A stretch of DNA of 64,000 nucleotides from CAVPFA01 sp963703655 (GTDB taxonomy: Bacteria > Actinomycetota > Acidimicrobiia > Acidimicrobiales > Bog-793), in assembly GCA_963703655.1 (NCBI GenBank), contig CAVPFA010000003.1, positions 496,001-560,000 of the forward strand, written 5' to 3'. Position numbers and translations under genes: made by a program. Numbering within the stretch: the first letter of the stretch is position 1; each line of letters starts with the position of its first letter. Shown here one piece after another: positions 8,435 to 14,985 of the stretch. Under the pieces are notes generated by a model. The model searched no databases. It had not been told where the DNA came from and was given only the letters and a program-made list of their open reading frames with translations.

Positions 8435-9249
8435 CAGTTAGCCCTGCGTCTTTGACCTTCGAACATGATCAGCTGCGATTCGCCTATTACGCGTCAGGTA
8501 CCGGACAGCCAGTAATCATGCTTCACGGGCTTGGGGGTGATCTCACCCAAATGCTTCCATATGCTGTCGGATTGCCGTGCCGGATCATAATGCTCGACCA
8601 AAGGGCACACGGATATACCTACCCGTTAGGCGACGTCGACCGACTTAGTTTCCGCGGCCTGAGCGACGATGTAAGTGCTCTGCTGCGCAGCGTTCGTGTA
8701 GACCGCGCTGTGCTCGTCGGTGTCTCGATGGGGGCGGGCGTGGCTCTGCGGTTCACCCTTGACTACCCGGACAATGTGAAGGGCCTTGTCCTTGTGCGTC
8801 CCGCCTGGCTTGACAGACCGATGACGTGGAACCTAGAGGTGTTTCCGCTCATCGCGAGGCTGCTAAGGCAGGATGGACCGCTCGATGGTCTGCGCGAATT
8901 CAAGACTTTGCCGGTCTACGCTCAGGTCGTGCGCCAGTCACGATACTCATCGGAGTCGCTGTGCGCCCAGTTCCTCAAGCCGTCCGCGGTGGAAAGAGCG
9001 GCACGTCTTGACTTGCTGCCCCGATGTGTCCCGTACGAATCGCCTCTTCAGCTCAGGGATGTTACGTGCCCTGTCCTTGTCCTCGGCAGTCGGGCCGACC
9101 CGATTCATCCGATAGAGTTCGCGGAATCGTGGGCTGATCACCTTAGGGGTGCAAGGTACCGAGAGGTGGTATCAAAGTCGCTCGATCCGAACGGCCACGA
9201 CGAAGCGGTATGGATCCAGATATCGGAGTTCCTTTCGTCGCTGCAATAG
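8431..9249 (+). CDS. Alpha/beta-fold hydrolase
   Basis: 272 residues starting at a TTG whose last two bases and next base form the TGA of the previous gene (TTGA overlap). The fold shows the oxyanion region VIMLHGLGG (about 28-36), the nucleophile elbow GVSMGAG with Ser99, the acid in VLGSRADPIHP and the catalytic His in PNGHDEAV. It has the length and layout of small esterases, lactonases or C-C hydrolases. As the last gene of the rightward set it may open a sugar lactone made by the dehydrogenase, but nothing in the sequence proves this. Confidence 0.82.
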   Translation: MTVSPASLTFEHDQLRFAYYASGTGQPVIMLHGLGGDLTQMLPYAVGLPCRIIMLDQRAHGYTYPLGDVDRLSFRGLSDDVSALLRSVRVDRAVLVGVSMGAGVALRFTLDYPDNVKGLVLVRPAWLDRPMTWNLEVFPLIARLLRQDGPLDGLREFKTLPVYAQVVRQSRYSSESLCAQFLKPSAVERAARLDLLPRCVPYESPLQLRDVTCPVLVLGSRADPIHPIEFAESWADHLRGARYREVVSKSLDPNGHDEAVWIQISEFLSSLQ

Positions 9250-9315
9250 ATTAGGAGACCGTCCTGCACGCCGCCGGCAGTAGGACGAAGCAACAACGAC
9301 TTCTGCCCCTGGTGT
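9250..9315. other. Start of a relic region with no intact genes up to 9788
   Basis: Between the hydrolase stop and the hypothetical gene ending at 9789 there are no intact genes on either strand. The recognisable content is a LuxR-type fragment at 9316-9504 and a tRNA-like but unpaired motif near 9540-9585. The rest shows nothing I can assign. Confidence 0.4.
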
Positions 9316-9504
9316 GAGGATCCGGCGCTCGTGTGGCGGGCGGCGGAGCGACTCGGAATCCCAGAGTCGGCTGCCGACATGGCTGAGTCGGAAGACTTGT
9401 TGGTTCTTGGCCCGCGGGTGGTGTTCCGTCATCCGCTGGTTCGTTCGGCTGTCTACCGGGCAGCCACCCCGAACGAGCGACGCGAGGCCGCACCGCGCAT
9501 GGTT
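9316..9504 (+). pseudogene. Fragment of a LuxR-family ATPase regulator
   Basis: About 60 codons encoding EDPALVWRAAERLGIP, ESEDLLVLGPRVVFRHPLVRSAVYRAATPNERREA. This is the short conserved block after the AAA-ATPase domain of large actinobacterial LuxR regulators, where FRHPLVRSAVYxAAxxxERRxxH is typical. No Walker motifs precede it and no LuxR helix-turn-helix follows it, so it is an isolated remnant. Confidence 0.6.
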
Positions 9505-9788
9505 CGAGAGCCAGAACTTTCTTGTCGGATGAGTGGAGGTGAGCGAACTCGAATCGAACCGCCGACTTCCAGGTTGCGAACGTGATTCTGCCGTACTTGG
9601 GTGAACGAGGACGGAGGATCGGCGCAGGTGGAGAAGTTATCCGCATGGTGACGAACCAACGGGAACGGTGGCGGCCGCGGGATGGAGCGGATTTGCCGGT
9701 TCGAGCGGGTGGCGGCATCACCACACGGATGACATCCAGCCGGCGCCCCGCCAAGGTGCCCCTGTGTGGGGGAGCGCGGTCCAGCGAG

Positions 9789-10184
9789 CTAGGTGTCGAG
9801 GAAGTCCCATACGCTCCCGGGTACCCACCTGGGTGCCGACCGCTTGCCGTTGAGCATGCCCCACTCGAAGTCGTCGTATGGACCAAGATTCTCGACGACC
9901 CCGAACTTCTCCTCGACACGTTGCCGAGCCGGCCCGGCTATACGACCAAGATTCACCAGTTCGTCTTGGTCTCCGCTGTCTTCGCACTTCCATTCACGGG
10001 ACATCGAGCGCCGGTACCAAATGCGGTCGAAGAGCTCCTGCTCGGCTTCCTGGATCTCGTCCAGTCTCCGGGGCTCGTCTTCGAAGTCAGAGTCCTCGAC
10101 GAGCTCCTGAAACTCGTCACCGAAGCGACCGGCAAGAATCGCGTCGAGGCCCTCGACTCCGAGGCCGTAGCTGGAACCGTCCAC
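9789..10184 (-). CDS. Conserved hypothetical protein
   Basis: The C-terminal 35 residues, with VVENLGPYDDFEWGMLNGK and WVPGSVWDFLDT, match a family of small actinobacterial proteins of unknown function. That family ends in WGMxxGKLSALRWVLGxxWDxLDT. A preceding block (EIQEAEQELFDRIWYRR) is also typical of it. I propose the GTG at 10184 (131 residues). The open frame runs back to 10475, but there it lies antisense to an aldehyde-dehydrogenase remnant. The protein is acidic and soluble. R-S-A-P replaces the usual L-S-A-L in the tail. Function is unknown, and the start is uncertain. Confidence 0.55.
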   Translation of the reverse strand: MDGSSYGLGVEGLDAILAGRFGDEFQELVEDSDFEDEPRRLDEIQEAEQELFDRIWYRRSMSREWKCEDSGDQDELVNLGRIAGPARQRVEEKFGVVENLGPYDDFEWGMLNGKRSAPRWVPGSVWDFLDT

Positions 10185-10239
10185 TGCGAACAACTGAGCG
10201 AGGTCGGCGTGTGGCAGCCGCTTGTCGGCGCGGAGAGCC

Positions 10240-10371
10240 GAGAAGTCATTGGAGTTCACAGCTTCGACGGCCCGTTCGGCGGCTACAAAGCCAGCGGCAC
10301 CGGCCGCGAGTACGGAGCAGTCGGGCCTAGGCGAATACCTCGAGCACATAACGGTCACCCGCAAGCACTGA
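10240..10371 (+). pseudogene. C-terminal fragment of an aldehyde dehydrogenase
   Basis: The + strand encodes SFDGPFGGYKASGTGREYG, the C-terminal signature of NAD-dependent aldehyde dehydrogenases, where PFGGxKxSGxGREYG is usual. After a one-base shift in a GGG run it continues as GLGEYLEHITVTRKH and a stop at 10369-10371. The rest of the enzyme is absent. From 10372 to 10610 I see nothing assignable. Confidence 0.65.
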
Positions 10372-10610
10372 CCCTCACCTTGGAGAGGTGATGCCCGGTC
10401 AAAGTCTGTTGCCGAATCCTCCGCCTCCGCCAAACGGACCTTGTCCTCGTGCTCCGCAATCGTCGTCACCATCACTCGTCGTCTCAGGGCACCACGCTCC
10501 TGTTGGATTCGCGTCGCGCGGCGAATGCTTCTTAACGAGCCGATCCGAGAGTCTCAGTTGGTCAATCGTGCGCAGCATTCAGTAGTGACGAGCACCGCGC
10601 CACGCAGGCG

Positions 10611-11729
10611 CTAACCCCACTCCGGTCGGAGCGCCTTCGCCTTGGCGGTCGCGACAGCGATCACGGTGGTGAGGAGCGGGAGTAAGTACAGCGCGGTGCG
10701 CAACGACGTCATCGAGGCCAATTCACCGATCAGAGGTGGACCGAGCACGAAGCCAAACCATCCGCAGGCGGACACGATCGCGACAGCCCGGCTGGCGTTC
10801 ACATCACGTATGTGTCCAGACGCGCTGAAGACACTCGGAATGACTAACCCCAGCCCCGCTCCAAGACAGCAGTAGCCGGCAAGGACTCCCACTGGACGAT
10901 CAACTGCCAGACCGGTCGCGAACCCGATGATGGCCACGACGGCCAAAGTGGGAAGTACGGATCGAACCTGGAAGCGGGTCATGACCCTATTGCCGAGGAG
11001 CCGCACGATCATCATTGTGAGCAGATAGGCCACATACCCAAGGCCGGCGACCGCTGCGGTGACGTGAAGCGATCCTCGCAGATAGACGGCCGCCCAGTCG
11101 GCAACGGCGCCTTCGCACAGCATGTCGGCAAAGGCGATCATCCCGAGAACGATGATCGCCGCTTGGAAGGTGACCTTGTGTCCCTGCCGCCTCGTGTCTC
11201 GAGCGCTTGCAGCGACATCAGGCTGGTCCGGAATCATCCGGGTTGTGAACCATCCGACAACAAGGAGGCATGGCACCGCGAGAAGGAGCAGCTGTTCGCT
11301 CAGTGTCCAGCCGAGCCCGACGCCGAGCGCTCCAACCCCCGCACCAGCCAGCGAGCCCATGCTCCATGAGCCATGGAAGCCCGGCATGAGCTTTCGGCCC
11401 GAGTCTCCTTCTACTGCGATGGCCTGCGCGTTCATCGACACGTCGAGGGCGCCTTGGAACGCGCCCCACATCATGAAGGCAACGAAGAAGGTCGGAAACG
11501 AATCGCTCACCCCGACCAACGGTCCGATCAGGCAGTAGCCCACGAGCGCCGTTCGCACGACGCGTCGACTCCCAAACCGTGGCAGGAGTCTCGTCGCCGC
11601 CAGCAGGGCGAGCACCGAGCCGAACGGTGCGCCGAGCAAGGCGAGACCGAGGGAACTATCCCCCAGATGAAGATGCGCTTTGACGTCCGGGATGTGTGCC
11701 GTCCAGGATGCAAAGAGAAAGCCGTGCAC
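10611..11729 (-). CDS. Major facilitator superfamily transporter, YbjJ-like
   Basis: 372 residues from the GTG at 11729, with about 11-12 predicted membrane segments. It resembles the YbjJ subgroup: FLFASWTAHIPDVK in the first helix, RFGSRRVVR between helices 2 and 3, DVSMNAQAIAVE (YbjJ has EVAINVEGAAVE), LMPGFHGSWSMGSLAGAGVG and a C-terminal SACGWFGFVLGPPLIGELA. The frame continues upstream of this GTG with hydrophobic residues (AAVVAVFFVHG) belonging to helix 1. The true start is therefore probably further up, between 11729 and about 11815, but I see no good start codon there. It lies directly behind the integrase/DeoR chimera. Substrate is unknown; relatives may export sugars or drugs. Confidence 0.82.
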   Translation of the reverse strand: MHGFLFASWTAHIPDVKAHLHLGDSSLGLALLGAPFGSVLALLAATRLLPRFGSRRVVRTALVGYCLIGPLVGVSDSFPTFFVAFMMWGAFQGALDVSMNAQAIAVEGDSGRKLMPGFHGSWSMGSLAGAGVGALGVGLGWTLSEQLLLLAVPCLLVVGWFTTRMIPDQPDVAASARDTRRQGHKVTFQAAIIVLGMIAFADMLCEGAVADWAAVYLRGSLHVTAAVAGLGYVAYLLTMMIVRLLGNRVMTRFQVRSVLPTLAVVAIIGFATGLAVDRPVGVLAGYCCLGAGLGLVIPSVFSASGHIRDVNASRAVAIVSACGWFGFVLGPPLIGELASMTSLRTALYLLPLLTTVIAVATAKAKALRPEWG

Positions 11730-11812
11730 GAAGAAGACCGCGACGACGGCCGCTCTCGTCCATCGGCCGGAAGGAACCGCGCTCGGCGATTCGTCTTCCG
11801 CGGGAGGGAGCT

Positions 11813-12244
11813 TCAGACTTGACGTACGTCCACCCCTGCCACGATCAGCTCGTCAACGATGCGTTCGGCCGCTGCCGCGTCCGTCACGACGACGTCGAGT
11901 TCCGCGAGATCGCAGACATGCCCGAACGCGACCTTGTCAAGCTTTGAAGAATCGGCGACCGCAATCACCCGTCGCGAAGTCTTCGCAGCAGCTCTCTTGA
12001 CGGCCGCCTCGGAAAGAGAGTGCGTGGTCACCCCCGCATTGGTATCGATCTCTCCCGATTCGGGGTCGAGGTCGGACCAGCGCAGCACGCAACGCTCGCC
12101 TCGAAGCATCCCGGTCAGCGCCGCCAGCATCAAGAGTGGCGCCAAGCGCGGATCGCGGTCTTCGGCGACAACCACGATCTGCCGCACGGCTTCGACCGAA
12201 GGCGGCCGGACGACCCGCTGCGAGATGCGTGGCGGCTTGGTCAT
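11813..12244 (-). pseudogene. Chimeric remnant: phage integrase fragment joined to a DeoR C-terminus
   Basis: The open frame joins two unrelated pieces. The N-terminal part (RPPSVEAVRQIVVVAE, LAALTGMLRGERCVLRWSDLD) matches the start of the catalytic domain of tyrosine integrases, including the active-site Arg region TGxRRGExxxLRWSD. The C-terminal part (NAGVTTHSLSEAAVKRAAA, ADSSKLDKVAFGHVCDL, LDVVVTD) is the tail of a DeoR-family sensor domain. Neither half is complete: the integrase lacks its HxxR and Tyr, and the regulator lacks its helix-turn-helix. It probably arose by deletion between an integrase and a deoR gene downstream of the tRNA. I treat it as non-functional. Confidence 0.65.
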
Positions 12245-12271
12245 CTCAGCGGCGTTTCTCCGGAAGCACCG

Positions 12272-12304
12272 AAATAAGAAGAGCCAGTACTTTCGCACCG
12301 GCTC
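12272..12304 (-). terminator. Rho-independent terminator of the tRNA-Met gene
   Basis: On the minus strand an 8-bp stem (GAGCCGGT / ACTGGCTC, one G-U pair) with an 8-base loop is followed by TTCTTATTT. It begins 17 bases past the encoded CCA of the tRNA. Confidence 0.75.
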
Positions 12305-12320
12305 TGACCTGCACTTTCTT

Positions 12321-12397
<77 letters not shown>

Positions 12398-12420
12398 GCG
12401 CTGAGTGAAGACTTTATCAG

Positions 12421-12600
12421 CCCCTCGGCGCCCTTCGTCCTCGCCGATCCGGCCGGCGCGAACTTCGCCGCCCCTCGTCCTCGCCAATCCGGCCGGCGCG
12501 AACTTCGGCCGCCACCAGCCGATCCGGCCCGGCGCCAGCCCGGCCGGCGCGAACTTCGGCCGCCACGAGCCGATCCGGCCGGCCCCAGCCGCTGCCGGCA
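12421..12600. repeat. Imperfect GC-rich direct repeats between tRNA-Met and clpP
   Basis: A core of about 20 bases, ATCCGGCCGGCGCGAACTTC, occurs at 12447 and 12487 and again, partly, at 12541, followed each time by related GCCGCC(A)C-type sequence. Shorter partial copies (GATCCGGCC) lie at about 12521 and 12572. Frames reading through the array are Ala/Gly/Arg-rich and are not believable genes. The array fills the 230-base gap between the tRNA and the clpP stop. Confidence 0.65.
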
Positions 12601-12625
12601 CGAGCCAACACGTGGCGACCCAGCG

Positions 12626-13285
12626 TCAGCCTCGAGCCGCTCCCGTTGCCGCGAGCACGAGGTCTCCCGCCGCCACACCGCGCCGCGGCGTGATGATCTC
12701 GTCGATCAGCCCGTACTCGCGCGCCTCGCTCGCTGTCATGAAATAGTCCCGGTCGATGTCGTGCTCGACCTCCTCGACGCTGCGGCCGCAGTGGAAGGCG
12801 AGTATCTCGGCCATGCGCCTCGTGGTCGCGAGTACCTCGCGCAACTGGATCTCCATGTCGCGGGGCGCTCCCCGGGCGCCCGCACTCCCCTGGTGGATCA
12901 TGATCTTTGCGTTCGGGAGCGCCAGGCGCTTGCCGGCTGCTCCGCCTGCGAGGATCATCGCCGCAGCCGACATGCCCATCCCGACACAGATGGTGGACAC
13001 CTCGGGCCGGACGTGCTGTATCACGTCGTAGATCGACATGCCGGCGTACCCGAGACCCCCGGGGGAATTGATGTAGAGCGAGATGTCCTTGTCGGGGTCG
13101 TCCGCCTCGAGGTACAGGATCTGGGCGACGATCAGGTTCGCGATCTGGTCGTCGACCTCCTGGCCGAGAAACACGATCCTCTCGCGCAACAGCAACGAGT
13201 ACAGGTCATAGGCGCGGTCACCACGACTCGTCTGGTCGAGCACCGTCGGGATGATCGACTGCCTCAACGATCTCTCTTCCGGCAC
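12626..13285 (-). CDS. clpP: ATP-dependent Clp protease proteolytic subunit ClpP
   Basis: 219 residues from a GTG at 13285. The Ser-His-Asp triad is present: Ser106 in VGMGMSAAAMIL, His131 in IMIHQG, and Asp180 in DIDRDYF. Other ClpP landmarks are the propeptide-like start with IIPTVLDQTSRGDRAYDLYS, LLLRERIVFLG, LYINSPGG and MTASEAREYGLID. It forms the barrel protease that works with ClpX or ClpC in the cytoplasm. GMSAAA in place of the usual QAAS(M)GA around the serine is a small deviation. It is divergent from an XRE regulator and a catalytically dead ClpP homologue, with a shared operator region between them. Confidence 0.93.
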   Translation of the reverse strand: MPEERSLRQSIIPTVLDQTSRGDRAYDLYSLLLRERIVFLGQEVDDQIANLIVAQILYLEADDPDKDISLYINSPGGLGYAGMSIYDVIQHVRPEVSTICVGMGMSAAAMILAGGAAGKRLALPNAKIMIHQGSAGARGAPRDMEIQLREVLATTRRMAEILAFHCGRSVEEVEHDIDRDYFMTASEAREYGLIDEIITPRRGVAAGDLVLAATGAARG

Positions 13286-13311
13286 CGCACTACCCCCTGG
13301 CTTGTCGTCTG

Positions 13312-13345
13312 CTATATCATTTTCAAGATATCACTAACGATATAG
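13312..13345. promoter_or_regulatory. Palindromic operator candidate between clpP and the XRE regulator
   Basis: CTATATC at 13312-13318 is mirrored by GATATAG at 13339-13345, with a self-complementary GATATC at 13327-13332 between them. The block is strikingly AT-rich for this genome and lies between the two divergent starts (13285 and 13362). It is the natural candidate for binding by the adjacent XRE protein and overlaps the probable promoters. Confidence 0.6.
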
Positions 13346-13361
13346 GGGTGAAGCACCGACG

Positions 13362-13637
13362 GTGAGTGAGAGACGACATGAGCCGGTATTTCCCGGTTTT
13401 GGGGAGATGGCTCGCAGAAGACGCGAGCTGGTCGACGACCTTGCGGCGCGGCGCCGGGCCGTCGGGCTGAGCCAGACGGAGGTCGCCGCTCTGATGGGGA
13501 CCTCGCAATCCGCCGTCGCACGCCTCGAGGCCGGGCACAACGACGTCAGGATCTCGACACTTGAGCGGTACGCCGCCGCGCTCGACCAGCGCCTCGAGTG
13601 GCGCCTTGCGCTCACGACGGAAGAGAAGGCCGAATGA
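13362..13637 (+). CDS. XRE-family helix-turn-helix regulator
   Basis: 91 residues from the GTG at 13362. A Cro/CI-type helix-turn-helix spans about 28-70: LAARRRAVGLSQTEVAALMG, then TSQSAVARLEAGHNDVRISTLERYAAALD. The protein is little more than this domain, with a short basic N-terminus (ARRRRELVDD). It overlaps the downstream ClpP-like gene by 4 bases (ATGA) and faces clpP across a palindromic AT-rich site. Clp genes in actinobacteria are commonly controlled by XRE-type ClgR, so control of both flanking ClpP genes is a reasonable inference. Size and architecture also fit HigA-type antitoxins, but there is no toxin gene here. Confidence 0.85.
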   Translation: MSERRHEPVFPGFGEMARRRRELVDDLAARRRAVGLSQTEVAALMGTSQSAVARLEAGHNDVRISTLERYAAALDQRLEWRLALTTEEKAE

Positions 13638-14281
13638 CCATGGATCCCAACGGATTCTGGCTGGAGGAACGCCTCTTCGAGCGCCGAGTAGTGATGTGCC
13701 GGGGCTTCCTGGACGACGCCCTCGCCGGCAGGGTCGCGGCCGAGCTCATGACTCTCGATGCCCTCGGCGATGGCGCTATCGAGCTGCAGTTGGACAGCGA
13801 GGGCGCCTCGCTCGAGGCGGCCTGGACCCTCGTCGACGTGATCGACCTCCTCGGAGTGCCGGTCCACATCGTGTGCTTCGGCCGCGTCGAAGGCGCGGCC
13901 GTCGGGTTGCTGACCGCAGGGCAGCGGAAGACTGCGCTGCCGCACGCTCGGTTTCGATTGACCGATCCAGAGCTCGAGATCTCGGGGCGGGCAAGTGAGC
14001 TGAGCGCGCTGCTTGCCCACCACGCAGGGCGGCTCGAGAGGCTGCACGAGCGAGTTGCCGCCTCGACGGGCCGCTCAATGGCCGAGGTTGCGGCTGACTT
14101 CCGCAGCGGGCGGTCGCTCGACGCGCCCGAGGCGCTCGGCTACCGGCTCGTCGACGAAGTCGCTCGGAGCAAGGCTCCTGTCCGGCAGATCGGTACCCCG
14201 CGCCGCCTTGTAAACGGGAAGCGGCCCGAGGGTAACGGCCAACTCGGGTTCAGGCCGGGGACCGGGCCCAGGGATCTCTGA
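13634..14281 (+). CDS. ClpP-like protein lacking the catalytic triad (ClpR-type)
   Basis: 215 residues from the ATG at 13634, which overlaps the XRE stop (ATGA). The ClpP fold is recognisable: ELQLDSEGASLEAAWTLVDVI aligns with the LYINSPGG region and CFGRVEGAAVGLLTAGQRK with the serine strand. PHARFRLTDPE aligns with the histidine turn and SLDAPEALGYRLVDEV with the C-terminal block. The triad is gone: the Ser position is Gly87, the His position is Thr110, and the Asp position is Gly in SGRSLDAPEA. It resembles non-catalytic ClpR subunits of cyanobacteria and plastids in this respect. It may form mixed rings with ClpP or act as a regulator, both inferences. Confidence 0.8.
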   Translation: MTMDPNGFWLEERLFERRVVMCRGFLDDALAGRVAAELMTLDALGDGAIELQLDSEGASLEAAWTLVDVIDLLGVPVHIVCFGRVEGAAVGLLTAGQRKTALPHARFRLTDPELEISGRASELSALLAHHAGRLERLHERVAASTGRSMAEVAADFRSGRSLDAPEALGYRLVDEVARSKAPVRQIGTPRRLVNGKRPEGNGQLGFRPGTGPRDL

Positions 14282-14300
14282 GCTCTGAGGGATCTGGCAG

Positions 14301-14319
14301 CTGAGCTCCGAGAGCTCAG
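14301..14319. terminator. Inverted repeat between convergent genes, possible bidirectional terminator
   Basis: CTGAGCTC-CGA-GAGCTCAG is a perfect 8-bp stem with a 3-base loop. It lies between the ends of the ClpP-like gene (14281) and the oppositely directed DUF2510 gene (14316). There is no T-tract, so its role is uncertain. Confidence 0.5.
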
Positions 14320-14933
14320 GCGGGCAACCAGGTCTTGCCGTCCCACTTGAGGCGTTGCGTCCAAGCGGTGCCGTCCCAGTAGTGGCGCGCCATGGGATCG
14401 AGCGCGTCCGGGTACCAACCCGGCTGCTGACCCGGACCCGACAGGGAGGTCTGCCCCAGCACGGCCACGTCGACGGCCGGAGGGGCGACGCCAGGAGGGA
14501 CCGACGGTGGGCCGGCCGTGACCGATGGCGGCGAGCCGGCCGGGAACGGCGGCTGCGCGCCGGCCACCTCCGGCGGCGCGCCGGCCGGGACCGATGGAGG
14601 ATGGTCGGCGGGAGAGGAAGGCCGGCCCGAACTGCCCTGCGGGAAGTCCGGTGGGTACTGGCCCCCGAACGGAGGCGGCATGCCTCCTCCGCGGTACCAC
14701 GATGGCCCGGAGAACATGCCCGACCCACCGGTTCGGCCGCCGCCTTGCCTTGACCTGTTGCGCCAGATCGCCGTGCCGACGAAAGAGAGGATCAGGAGGT
14801 AGTACAAGCCCCGGAACGCCAGATATCCGTTGCCTCGATGGCCGAACGCGGACCCGGCGCCGATCACGAGGGCGAGGAGACCGAGGCGCAGCACCCACGA
14901 GTTGCGGCCGCCCCGACCGAAGAGCATGAACAT
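14316..14933 (-). CDS. DUF2510-domain membrane protein
   Basis: 205 residues. Two hydrophobic segments lie near the N-terminus (WVLRLGLLALVIGAGSAFG and the LYYLLILSFVGTAIW stretch). A long Pro/Gly/Ser/Ala-rich linker follows (about 75-165). The C-terminal DUF2510 motif reads GWYPDALDPMARHYWDGTAWT. DUF2510 is a short domain of unknown function found at the ends of actinobacterial membrane proteins. The protein is probably anchored in the membrane with the tail in the cytoplasm. No role can be assigned. Confidence 0.8.
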   Translation of the reverse strand: MFMLFGRGGRNSWVLRLGLLALVIGAGSAFGHRGNGYLAFRGLYYLLILSFVGTAIWRNRSRQGGGRTGGSGMFSGPSWYRGGGMPPPFGGQYPPDFPQGSSGRPSSPADHPPSVPAGAPPEVAGAQPPFPAGSPPSVTAGPPSVPPGVAPPAVDVAVLGQTSLSGPGQQPGWYPDALDPMARHYWDGTAWTQRLKWDGKTWLPA

Positions 14934-14985
14934 CGCTTCCAGGCTACCGGGACCGGCGCCTCGTTCCGCCGCGGCGTGCGTCCGG

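Noticed and set aside
9535..9590. tRNA-like motif on the minus strand (GGTTCGATTC loop) near the LuxR fragment
   Set aside because: The bases flanking the loop do not form a T stem, and no anticodon or acceptor stem can be built. At most an eroded fragment; no clear repeat of the tRNA-Met 3' end.
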